Positions 24,005-33,237 of a DNA stretch of 64,000 nt are shown here, piece after piece (the first letter of the stretch is position 1; every line of letters starts with the position of its first letter). The notes beneath the pieces are model-generated. The model was not told where the DNA came from. It saw nothing but the letters and a program-made list of their open reading frames with translations, and did no database searches. The translations under genes were made by a program, and so were the position numbers. Origin of the DNA: Hydractinia symbiolongicarpus (taxonomy: Eukaryota > Cnidaria > Hydrozoa > Anthoathecata > Hydractiniidae); NCBI RefSeq assembly GCF_029227915.1, contig NC_079886.1, forward strand, positions 15,228,501 to 15,292,500. Direction: 5' to 3'.

Positions 24005-24100
24005 TTGGGGTCACATGCAGAGAAGTGTTAAGTGCAGAAGAGAAGTGTCAAAATGCAGAAGAGAAGTGTGAGAATGCAGAAGAGAACTGTTTTTAAATTG
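24005..24100 (-). repeat. ACACTTCTCTTCT minisatellite, copy 2 (inverted)
   Basis: Four units of GCAGAAGAGAAGTGTNA are the reverse complement of the 5755-5890 array. A GAGCCATCG flank matches the other copy's CGATGGCCC/GATGGCTC flank, so this is a mobile repeat and not a local expansion. Confidence 0.75.
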
Positions 24101-25180
24101 GAAGAAACGTGAGCCATCGTAAAAACACATTCTTTTATCAGTTGAAACTGCATTCCTTGCGTCTTAAAATAACTTACTACTTAACTATTTTCATGCCTTA
24201 ATTTAACAAAAATTTGCTCTTATAAACACATATTTAACCAAAATTTAAACTTTTAATCTACAACTATTTCAGTAAAAGTATGCCCAGAATAGAGTTTGCA
24301 TTGTAATATTTACGATTTTCGACTAACTTTGGGCAGGAGTAAAAGCCACCCAAAGTATGGCATTTAAATATTAACGATTTTCGATCGACTTTGTTGGTTG
24401 TACAATGTAGGTTGTACAATGTAGGCTGTAAGTGACTGACTAAATTTGATCTTTTTGAAATGGCTTCTATCTAAATAGAGTATCTTTTTGTAATATATTA
24501 AAATACATAATACTATGTAGGTACTTAATAAATATAAACGTGTCTTACTGATAGCTATATAAATATAATACGAATATATATATATGAAATATATGTACAT
24601 GAAAGTAAAAAAATACCTGTAGTACAAATTGCATTATTAAATCGATTTTGGTGTAAGACTTACGCTTCCCCTCCTCAGATTTTAACCACTATTCAAGCTT
24701 TCCTTTGTTCTCGTGTGTGTTCATGTTAGTTGATTAAACGAGTGGGAAACTTTCAGAAAACGTCTACATGTGAACAGAAATTGACTAACTTCGATCTCTC
24801 TTTTCTGAGCTTCTGTCAACCCATTTGAAGGAATATACCTGGGCACTAGTTTACAAATTATGCAGGGAAGTAAAAACAGATTTTGGCCAGCCAGTATTTG
24901 CGGTACATTTGATTCCTTTCCTAAAAAAAAATCACGCAAAACACTATGCTCAAAGTAAGATTTATGTCAATGCGCATATTTAATAGGTTCTAAAGCGTTA
25001 CGAATAAAGGCTGCTAGTTTATTAGGAGTGTCCTTTTTTAGTTTTTTTTTTTAAATTATTCAAACGTATTATTTTCCTGTACGTGAGAAAAAAAAACCCT
25101 CTTTGACTGGGCCTAATTTGGTTTAATAGCACAAAGCTGACCAAAAGGCATTTTTTTGCAACAGTGTTTTTTTTATAGGG
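24101..25180. other. noncoding
   Basis: AT-rich sequence. A short repeat of ATTTACGATTTTCGACTAACTT and ATTAACGATTTTCGATCGAC is at 24308 and 24368. No gene is supported; the 24364-24627 and 24721-24939 minus-strand ORFs have no family character. Confidence 0.4.
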
Positions 25181-25505
25181 TATGAACGCAAACAGAGCCT
25201 TACAATTTACAGCAGCGGTTCGTGGCCTTCATGTATTTCAAAACACGTGGAAACCAACTGAAAACGAAACTTTGATTTGCTTGCATGAAACTGGAAATGA
25301 GTATGATCCTTTTAATATTAAAACATGCCAGGTTGATAAATAAAGGAAAATAGTTGGACACTTACCTAGGGAGTTCTCGCGTGCTACAAAATTCCTACTC
25401 GATCGAGGTGGAACCGTTAATACAAAACTGATTGAGACGCATTATAGAAAATCGCCTTTATTCCATGGAGGACTTGAAATTCCTTGCATGGTGACTGTGT
25501 CTCAA
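25181..25505 (+). pseudogene. HIRAN-domain protein fragment, paralogue of 36719-37369
   Basis: From ATG 25181 the frame reads LQFTAAVRGLHVFQNTWKP, later VGHLPREFSRATKFLLDRGG and GGLEIPCMVTV, colinear with the first 110 residues of the intact HIRAN gene at 36719-37369. A TAA interrupts it at about 25341. Similarity stops abruptly after MVTVSQA (about 25505), before the linker and PIP-box region. No transposase or transposon ends were found around it, so it is a lone 5' fragment. Confidence 0.75.
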
Positions 25506-25552
25506 GCTAATTTTTGTTTTTGTTGAACCATGATGGTGCAATCACTCACCCT

Positions 25553-26100
25553 TAGGGGCCTCATCCATACTCACATTGCCACGAGAAACGTCCAATGGAC
25601 TTTCAAAGACACCAACCCACCTTGAGAAACGTCCACTCATGGCAGTTATTTTTCCAAAAAAAGAAACCTATCCTACAAAGGTGAAAAGCCTTTTCCGCGG
25701 TTCGTTGGTGGTCCGTGTTAGGGCGAAATAGCCTGTCCCTTCACCTTGCATTGAATATACTAGTCGTTAGCCCGTGGAAAAATCCACGGGTTCGCCCGTC
25801 CTTTTTATACCGCACTGCATGCGTCTCGCTACTTGCGCAGCTAAGCTACCATTTTGTGTGACAGACGGACAGACAGACGACGGCTATTATTAAGCGAGTT
25901 TTGTGAAGATCAACGTTCACGTGAAGAACACACTTTATTCACGTGTCTTTAGAGTGAAGTCCAACTCTTCATCGCTCGTTGATTGTAGTGGGCAAAAACG
26001 TAGTTTCGAATTGCCACGAAAGAAACGTCCATTGCACTTTAAAGGCACCCACAAACGTCCATTGGACGTTTCTCATGGCAATGTGAGTATGGATGTATCC
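25553..26100. mobile_element. inverted-repeat element, about 550 bp
   Basis: The left end, CATCCATACTCACATTGCCA, is matched by the reverse complement of 26075-26098, and the similarity continues through GAGAAACGTCCAATGGAC on both sides. CTTA precedes the left end and follows the right end and may be the target duplication. A copy of repeat family B (hairpin CCCGTGGAAAAATCCACGGG at 25770) lies inside. No coding sequence is seen. Confidence 0.6.
25755..25900 (+). repeat. repeat family B, 5' landmark (hairpin)
   Basis: ACTAGTCGTTAGCCCGTGG followed by a hairpin (CCCGTGGAAAAATCCACGGG). The same start occurs at 30225, 31321 and 51384. Family B copies end in a CTCCGTATTATTATA segment that readily expands into (TTA)n. 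Confidence 0.55.
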
Positions 26101-26104
26101 CTTA

Positions 26105-27569
26105 CACATAGCTACACACAGACAGACAAACAGAGCATATACCTATATACCTTCTTTTTTAAAATACTGTGATTACTATTCAGTTTCCCAAATTGGAGAC
26201 AAATATGCACTAGCTACATAAAACAGTAAAATCAGCTGATTCCTTTTTTATAGGAATTTCCTAACCTTCTGATGTATCAAGTTCCAAGTCATCACTACAA
26301 TTTGCTTTCCCTTCTTCCTGTTCCACTTCCATCAACTACCTTTCATTGTAAAATACTGCAAGATTACTATTCAATTTGTAACAAATTGGAGACCACTCAC
26401 TAACAAACTAAAATCAGCTAATTCCTTTTTTATTTTTTCACCGCCACTAGCGCACCATTTTCATAAATTTTACGTACGCTATGTAACATAATATAATAAG
26501 CCAATAGAATTCTTTGCATTTATGTTGGCGAGAAATACCTCTTCCCCCTCTCACTCAGTCAGTCAAAAATCAAATAGCTATGGCCCGCAACCCTCCCCAT
26601 CTGACTTTAGGGGCATGTGACGTCAAAATCGTGATTTGGCGGGTTTTGGTCAAAATCGCGAAATTTAATTCCCGCGAAAAATCCAAATGTGCCTCATCCG
26701 CGAAATAATTTTTTGGTGGTACAGCTATAGCGGCTTGACTTCTTTCGCGTACCGCTCCGAGCACAGCATCTATGCGCAATCTTTGTTGTCACTTTTATGC
26801 TTGTTTAGCAAAGTAATTTTCAGAAAGTAATTTTCGCAAAGTAGACATCTAATCTATGCTTTGAGAAAGCGATCGTTTAACTATAATTTGAACCATAACA
26901 TGTGCATTAACGAATGGTGCTTTGCACGAGCACGAATGATGACATAAACCCTCGTGAATTGTGCATTCGTCTCTTTTCATTTTTCCATTTTAGTAACTAT
27001 TATGTTTCCAAGGAGTATTGGCTATTCATGAATCCTATAACACAGCAGTTAGTCGATCTTTTTCCCTTCTTTCGCTTTGCTAGCCTTGAGTTTTTCTGCA
27101 CTAATTTTTCGTTACCTCCAATTCTGCGCACGCATCTTTTTAGAGATATGCATATTTTACATGGCTAGCCTCACAAATATCGAAGGATATATCCTGTCTA
27201 TTATTTCCAGGAAGGGCCATGAGAGTATTAATCCTAGAGTATTTAATGCTCTTTTTGAGCTATGCAGACCCAATTGGGCCCGCGCTCTACTGGACAACTC
27301 CCGGCAACATCCAACGGCCCACATAATGTGCCATCTCCCCAATTTCCCTCACATGGCTTGGGTTAACCCGGGGCTATGGTAACATTCACTCGCCCATGTT
27401 GAATCGCCGTCAAGGGGTACATAGTTTTATCATATATAATCCTTCAGGATAATGCCATGTCTAACAGCTGATCAAATCTCAAATTGGGATTTATAGAGTT
27501 TTGAAAGTTTCTAAGTTAAGATTTCTTAAAAATATTATTTGGTGTACTATACAATAGATTTTTTGACAG
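26105..27569. other. noncoding
   Basis: AT-rich flank, then a slightly GC-richer patch (26440-27400) with several short ORFs on both strands and no recognisable domain. TCCCGCGAAA and CCGCGAAATAA motifs occur at 26670-26710. No gene is supported. Confidence 0.4.
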
Positions 27570-27943
27570 GTGTTTTGAAAGTGAAGTATTTAAAGGGTTT
27601 TTAAAGGCTGAAGGAGAAAGATTATTGGGCCCATTAGTAGCAGAATCACCTGTGCTAGACATAATGTATACAAAAATATATGTTGACTGGGATGTTAATG
27701 CAACATACTATCGCCGTAATGATGAAAAAACACGTAAGAAATTTATTAAAATCATGTCATTATAAAATTATTTCTCATTCTGACTAAAAACTGTTACAGT
27801 ATTGTTTTAAAAACATCATTCATGAATAAACTCTGAAGTGATAGTAATATTATATATATTGTATTTTGAAATACTTGAAAAGATTTAAATTTGATCTTTA
27901 AATGAATCATAAGAATTGAAACAAAAAGCAAGCTAAAAAAGCT

Positions 27944-28017
27944 TTGAAGAGATAGCAGGTTCGAATCTTGCCTCTCATAACAAGAGAGTACCTTAATGGT
28001 AAAGCGCTTCAATTCAG
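27944..28017 (+). ncRNA. circularly permuted tRNA-like sequence
   Basis: Read in order, 27944-27979 forms the 3' half of a tRNA. It has the anticodon-stem strand TGAAG (27945-27949), five variable bases, a perfect T-arm (GCAGG, loop TTCGAAT, CTTGC; 27955-27971), the acceptor strand CTCTCAT and a discriminator A. After two bases comes a 5' half: acceptor strand AAGAGAG (27982-27988; six of seven pairs with CTCTCAT), T8-A9, a D-arm with loop AATGGTA (three of four stem pairs), G26 and the anticodon-stem strand CTTCA (28007-28011; pairs fully with TGAAG), then ATTCAG, giving U33 and anticodon UCA. Both halves fit cloverleaf numbering, but in reversed order. It lies in an intron of the unidentified gene. 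It could be a relic of tandem tRNA-like copies. Confidence 0.4.
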
Positions 28018-28271
28018 CCTTCTGTAATAACCTGTCTGCTCTATGCATAAAAGTACAACTGAAATAAAAAAATCTCTCACCAAAGTTTTTTCTATAAATG
28101 ATTATGTTCAAACATGTTTATGGATATGGATAATTCACATGGTAATGGATAATTCACCTTTTAGTGAAACGAAAACCGCAATATGGAAAGATCTTTAACA
28201 ACATTGTTAAAGATTACAAGGGCTCAATCAACAATACTCTGCCTATTGCATATATTCAACTTAAAAATACA

Positions 28272-29074
28272 ATGGATCTGTTCTGCCCAATTTTAGGACG
28301 CCGCCCAATCTTTGGACATAAAATTGCCCAGTCTTAAGACTGCCCAGCCAGTCTTAAGACTGGGCAGGGCGTCACAAGATTGGGCAAAAGACCATGTTAG
28401 GCCCATCTTTGGCGCCTTTTAGATTAAGGAAGGAATGCACCGCACGAGCTCTGTTCTTTGCGACTCCCAACAAACATTCTCAGGCACATTAAAATATCAT
28501 ATTTTGGGTACTGTTGAATTGACCCGGCCCGTTTTTGGACACAGTAGAGTGAAAATCGTAGCTAGAGCAGGTTTTACACATTTAGCATTTATATACAGCT
28601 TGTAGTAGTGGCTGAATTTTAAAAATAAAATGTTTATATTTATGAAGAATCAGAAAAATCTTATTCAACCATATTATTAGTTAGCTAGATGTTAATTTCA
28701 TTGGATCAGATGTTTAGCCAGCTAGCGACCTGTAGCCAGCTAGCTAATATCATAGTCTATAGAAGAAAAACCTTATAGACTATGCTAAAATGGTTGAGTA
28801 GTTTTAATTTTTTATACATAAAATACATGGTATATATAAATTTTTGGCTTTTGATTTTCCAAGAAAAGTTTCAATTTAAAGTTCCTATTAAGAGGTAAAT
28901 TCTAAAAATTTTATTGTTCTGTTTGTCTTCCACAATTGTTCTAAGATTGGGCATGTACGTCCATAGATTGGGCAGTCCAGTCTTAAGACTGGTCACCAAT
29001 TTGTCACTGTCGGAAGATTGACCTGGCCAGTCTTAAGACAAGGCGCATTCCAAGATTGGCAGAACAGGTCAATC
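28272..29074. mobile_element. MITE, about 0.8 kb, with CCAGTCTTAAGACTGG palindromes
   Basis: Left end GATCTGTTCTGCCCAAT and right end (reverse complement) GACCTGTTCTGCCAAT form terminal inverted repeats. Subterminally both ends carry the perfect palindrome CCAGTCTTAAGACTGG and CCCAATCTTTGGAC-type repeats. It contains no ORF. It interrupts a coding exon of the unidentified gene. The target duplication is unclear (possibly AAT). Confidence 0.75.
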
Positions 29075-29429
29075 GATACTGGGCTACATTGTGTACATTC
29101 AGTGGAATTCATCCAATTCCAGAAGTAAAGATTTGAACGAACTCAAGTGAGTATTAAAATATTACTACGGACATGAATATTTTCAGTCAAGCTATTTTCA
29201 TATGATGGATAAAAGATGTGTATTTAGTGTATTTAGCCTGTATCATCCATTAAAAAAATATAGCTGAGGGTGCATTTTTGCTGAGGTCAAATTTCACTAT
29301 TCTCACTAGTTTTATATTCAACTTGATTTTCAGTATTGTAATGACTTTGAAGTATTTGATATTATTTTTTAGCTATTTTAATCTTAATGGACTTGGTTAT
29401 ATAACACCTTGGGAATCAGCCATCAAATA

Positions 29430-29750
29430 TGACTTCTGGATCAAAAACACACGATAGCATTGCAAGATGTGTATCAGAATACAAAAATCAGACAGCTCTA
29501 ACCTTGAGGGAACAGTTTGATGTTATCAGTTGTCTTCCTAATTATCACCACTCACTGGATGTCTATGCGAAGTCATGGTGTGAAAATGGAAGAGTATTTT
29601 TTTAAACATGGCAAATCTCCAAGAAGCCAAATCATGAGGGAGATTATAGAGCCTGAGGACGAGTTTTGTGAGGATACAATTGTTACTGTAATGCAAATAT
29701 TTTGCAGTAACAAATTTCATCTTTACAATGTTGATTCCATCATTCCGTAA
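29430..29750 (+). other. protein-like open segments, unassigned
   Basis: Two overlapping frames look protein-like: 29430-29604 (QTALTLREQFDVISCLPNYHH) and 29585-29750 (KMEEYFFKHGKSPRSQIMRE, then IIEPEDEFCEDTIVTVMQIF). They may be shifted parts of one decayed ORF, possibly of the retroelement whose relic follows. No family is recognised. Confidence 0.3.
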
Positions 29751-29756
29751 GGGTAT

Positions 29757-30085
29757 TTAACCCATTCGCTTTGACATACCTCAATCAGAAACTGCCCAAT
29801 GCATTCAAATCGAATGAAAACATCAAGAAACGTACATATGGACAAAGAGTGCTAGAAGTAGAACACGGATTATTTACACCGCTGATTTTCACACCATATG
29901 GGGGATCCAGTCGATAGACAGAACATTTTATCTCCACTCTGTCGCATAAAGTAGCGGAAAAAAAGAAATCTGAAATAAAGTACCGTTACAAACTGGCATC
30001 GGACGAAATTATCATTTTGTTTACTGCGTTCAGCAATACTCTGTATTCAAGGATCAAGAAATACAAAACGAAGGTTAATAAAAGT
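29757..30085 (+). pseudogene. retroelement-associated C-terminal ORF relic
   Basis: The frame reads FNPFALTYLNQKLPNAF, then KKRTYGQRVLEVEHGLFTP, then LIFTPYGGSSR followed by a TAG, then ISTLSHKVAEKKKSEIKYRY. The order (RRxYxQRVxEVEHxxFTPLV...GG) is that of the segment commonly found downstream of reverse transcriptases in fish and cnidarian retroelements. No RT core was found next to it, so it is a truncated fragment. Confidence 0.5.
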
Positions 30086-30224
30086 AGATGTTGATTGTCA
30101 ATACTACGCACAATCGCCTGTACTATATCAGTCTGGGAAACGGAGAACTTTGTTTTGCTGTTTAGCTAGTTATTTCTTTGTCACTTGCAAAGTTTATAAT
30201 TATTTAATATAAAATTATTATATA

Positions 30225-30300
30225 GACTATTCGATAAAGCCCGTGGGAAAATCCACTGAGGCAGGATAAAAAAGAAAAAAAAGCGTTATTTGAAATTTGA
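30225..30300 (+). repeat. repeat family B, 5' landmark
   Basis: ATTATATAGACTATTCGATAAAGCCCGTGGGAAAATCCAC at this site matches the start of family B copies at 25755, 31321 and 51384. The 3' boundary is not determined. Sequence 30300-31205 is noncoding; 51600-51660 shares a stretch with 30370-30440 (AATCAAANTAATGTATAG). Confidence 0.5.
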
Positions 30301-31208
30301 TGACGTTAGCAACCCATCCAAAAAAACTAATTTAGAACCTTGCTTTCACGTTGCTTTCATTGTGTAGAGCTGAAAGCGCTAATCAAAGTAATGTATAGGA
30401 TCATATGTTCTCGACAAACGCCTAAGGAGATACATGGGTTTAAAAAATGTTATCGACGGCAATGGCCCGCCAAAAAACACAATTTTTTATTAGAAATTTG
30501 TATACCTGTTACCTGTTTTAGGTGCACTGTAATGTATTCATAATCTTCCGTTCAACTTGGTATACGCCTTCAATTATCCAGAAGACCAAGTTGACATTTT
30601 TAACAAATTTTTAACAATTTTCCCTTAAATGATATTAGCTACCCTGAATGGTCACATGTACTAGTCTACTACTATTTTTCATTGAGCACCATAGGCAGGC
30701 TCCTACAGTATTCATTAAAACCCAGTCCAACTTTGCCTCTGTTTATAACTGTTTTAGTACTTACCGGGTTTTAATGCAAACTGTAAAAAACATGAATTTC
30801 AGTATTTATGTTAGTGATTTATATGACTAGATTTATATGACTATGTTTTATAAGATCTGCACAATCAATAAGATTATTGACTACCTACTTTATCAGAATC
30901 TCTCTTTTTTCCAAGTCACTATTTTCTCTATATTTTATCATTCCTAATCCGCCAGTTTTGTTTTTGTTTCGCATTTTCAACAACTCGTTTTAGAACATAT
31001 AGCTAGTATGTTTCACATAATTATCCATCTTACTACTACTTGATCTCTTCTATAATTCTCTTTCTAATGCTTTTGTGAAACATACTATATTATGAACTGG
31101 CTTTCGTTTTTGTTGTTTTTTTGTGTGTTTTTTATTCATATATTAACCTTTATGCACATACGAATATCATATGTTATTTCAGGAGAAGAGCCATTTTGTA
31201 CAATTATG

Positions 31209-31223
31209 TAGCTGAAATAAACC

Positions 31224-31320
<97 letters not shown>
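31209..31320. repeat. (TTA)n microsatellite, about 37 units
   Basis: Uninterrupted TTA/TAT repeat of about 111 bp, directly abutting a family B copy that starts CTAGTCGATAAGGCCCGTGG at 31321. Long homopolymer ORFs (poly-Tyr, poly-Ile, poly-Asn) across it are artefacts. Confidence 0.95.
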
Positions 31321-31321
<1 letters not shown>

Positions 31322-31500
31322 TAGTCGATAAGGCCCGTGGAGAAATCCACTTAGGCAGAAGGACAATGGAAAAATAGGTTCTTTTAGATGTTTTTCTGAC
31401 GTCAGCAGTGTATATACAAAAAAATGTTCTTAAAATCTTACACAAAATGTCAAATATCAAATCACATTAAATCCTCCACACAAATCTTACACAAAATAAA
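31321..31500 (+). repeat. repeat family B copy, 5' part
   Basis: Starts CTAGTCGATAAGGCCCGTGG, then AAATCCACTTAGGCAGAAGG and CTGACGTCAGCAGTG, closely matching 51386-51480. The CTGACGTCAG palindrome contains a CRE-like TGACGTCA core. No ORF. Confidence 0.65.
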
Positions 31501-31544
31501 AAAGAACAGCTTGCAAGGTGTAAAATCTAGTTGATAAAAAGTTA

Positions 31545-31645
31545 CAACAACGACACTCACAACATCGACACTCACAACACTAAACTCACAAAACCGACAG
31601 TAAGAAGACCGACAGTTACAACACCAACAGTCACAACACGGATAA
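31545..31645 (+). repeat. 15-16-bp minisatellite (ACAACACCGACAGTC)
   Basis: About seven imperfect units of ACAACAYCGACASTCAC. The ORF across it (TKPTVRRPTVTTPTVTT) follows from the repeat and is not a gene. Confidence 0.7.
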
Positions 31646-33237
31646 TAACAATTTTAAAAATAACGCATCTCAAATATTTACATCTTATAAGTGATTATGT
31701 TGAAAACCCTCAGTATTTTATTCTGAAGTGTCAAAAAGGAGGCCTCCAAGAGTTAGCAAAAATAAGTTTTTTACACATTTTAAATATTGTTTTTCCCTTA
31801 CGCTTATACAAAAATATGAAAAAGCCGTAGTTTAAAAAACATAAAATTTAAATCTGGAAAAGTCAGTCATTTTAGTTGCATTACCATCCTCTCCCACAAA
31901 AATTTACACAAATTGTAAAAATTAACAGGTTAAGAACACAAAAAAATTTTCCTTTGTATGATGATCAGTAGTTAACCTTTACCAACCATTTTAAACGTGA
32001 ATGTCAAAAATAAATAAGGAGTAAATTTGAATCAACAAAGATATTACTTTTGGAAAACAGAGTGTATATACGGTCCGTCCTCACACAAGTTAACACAAAA
32101 TGTAAAACAGATTGGTTTTTGAGGAGCACATCCAAATCAACAAAAATCAGTTCATTTAGCATGTTCTATATTGCTATTGCCCATAAATCTTCCACAAAAA
32201 GGTTATGAAACACATCAAATTATAGAAAAATCAGGCATTTCATAAAATATAAAAAACAAAAAAGTTATTTCATCATCACCAAACACAGTTATATATTACC
32301 ACAATTATAAAATTCTTAACAAAAACGTGAAACCATGGAATTTTCTTCCAGCAAAAATGACATCACATACAGTTTAGTTCTCCCCAACAAAAGTTTATAA
32401 TACGAACTATGAAAAAGCCATTAGCTTACACAACAGCCTTTAGTGGAGGCCAATTCTACAAAATTTGTGCTTTCAGTATATTGCATGTGGTCTTTTTCCC
32501 ACAAAAGTTTACAGAAAATTTTAAAAAACAGCAGTTTGCAACACAAACAAAAACACGAACAACCTTCCCGAACCGAACGACTCTCATAAATTAAAATAAA
32601 GTCAAAAACCCATGTAAATTTCCAATCAAATGTCTAGCTACACCCCCCTGTAAAAATAACCTGGCATTTTACATGTAGGCTGACGAAAGTTAAACAGGAT
32701 GTCAGAAACAAAACAATAAAAAATAATTAACACACAAGCTTTAAATTTTGGAAAAAAAGTATTTCACTTTTCATATTGCACATGGTCCCTTTGTAAAGTT
32801 TACAGGAAATGCGAAAAGAAATATAAAATACATCTGCAAAAGTTCAAGTCTTTAAAGATTTTGTAGGTAGGTAGCTAGCTAGCTTGTTACATCATAATTC
32901 GTGCTCATAAAAGAAAAGAAGTTTGGAAACTAAGGTAGCTAGCTATAGATAATTAAAAAAGAGGAATAACAATATAAGTCATAGGTTAGAGCTAGCCGAT
33001 GGAGGACAACATTAGCTAGCTAACAGTAGCTAAGACCCCCAGTTAAATATACTTAAACTGGGAACACTTAGCTAAAACTAAAGCTAGCTATTTATGCTTA
33101 GTAAAACACATATAAAGAGAAACAATAGTAATGTAAAAATAATAACATTACAGTGATCAGTAAGTTCAACAAACCAAAGTTTTCCGTTTGTTAGTCAGCT
33201 AACAGCTTTATGTAGCATTTTGAATTTTAGGACAAAC
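31646..33237. repeat. noncoding; degenerate long-period repeat
   Basis: A motif of the form CCNACAAAAGTTTACACAAAATGTAAAA recurs roughly every 100-170 bp between 31480 and 32860 with heavy divergence. 32870-33090 is enriched in GCTAGCTA. No gene is supported. Confidence 0.45.

Larger units (their letters stand above)
27570..29457 (+). pseudogene. unidentified multi-exon gene, split by a MITE
   Basis: Exon a, 27570-27733 (acceptor TTTTTTGACAG, donor GTAAGA), encodes CFESEVFKGFLKAEGERLLG and on to YYRRNDEKT. Exon b starts at 28162 (acceptor CACCTTTTAG) and continues the phase exactly (KRKPQYGKIFNNIVKDYKG... to QLKNTMD) until the MITE begins at about 28272. After the MITE, 29075-29148 is open again and ends in donor GTGAGT. 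An exon at 29374 (acceptor TTTTTTAG) continues in phase (YFNLNGLGYITPWESAIKYD) to a TAG at 29455-29457. I do not recognise the family. The consistent phase over three joins argues for a real ancestral gene; with the MITE in an exon it is probably dead, unless the MITE is spliced out. Confidence 0.45.

Noticed and set aside
27077-27382. 101-codon ORF overlapping 26914-27168
   Set aside because: No recognisable domain, overlapping ORFs on both strands, no splice or start context.
27944-28017. A conventional tRNA gene
   Set aside because: The T-arm lies upstream of the D-arm on the same strand, so no normal cloverleaf can be drawn; listed instead as permuted tRNA-like.
31121-31460. ORFs of poly-Tyr, poly-Ile and poly-Asn
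   Set aside because: They are frames of the (TTA)n microsatellite and have no other protein-like sequence.
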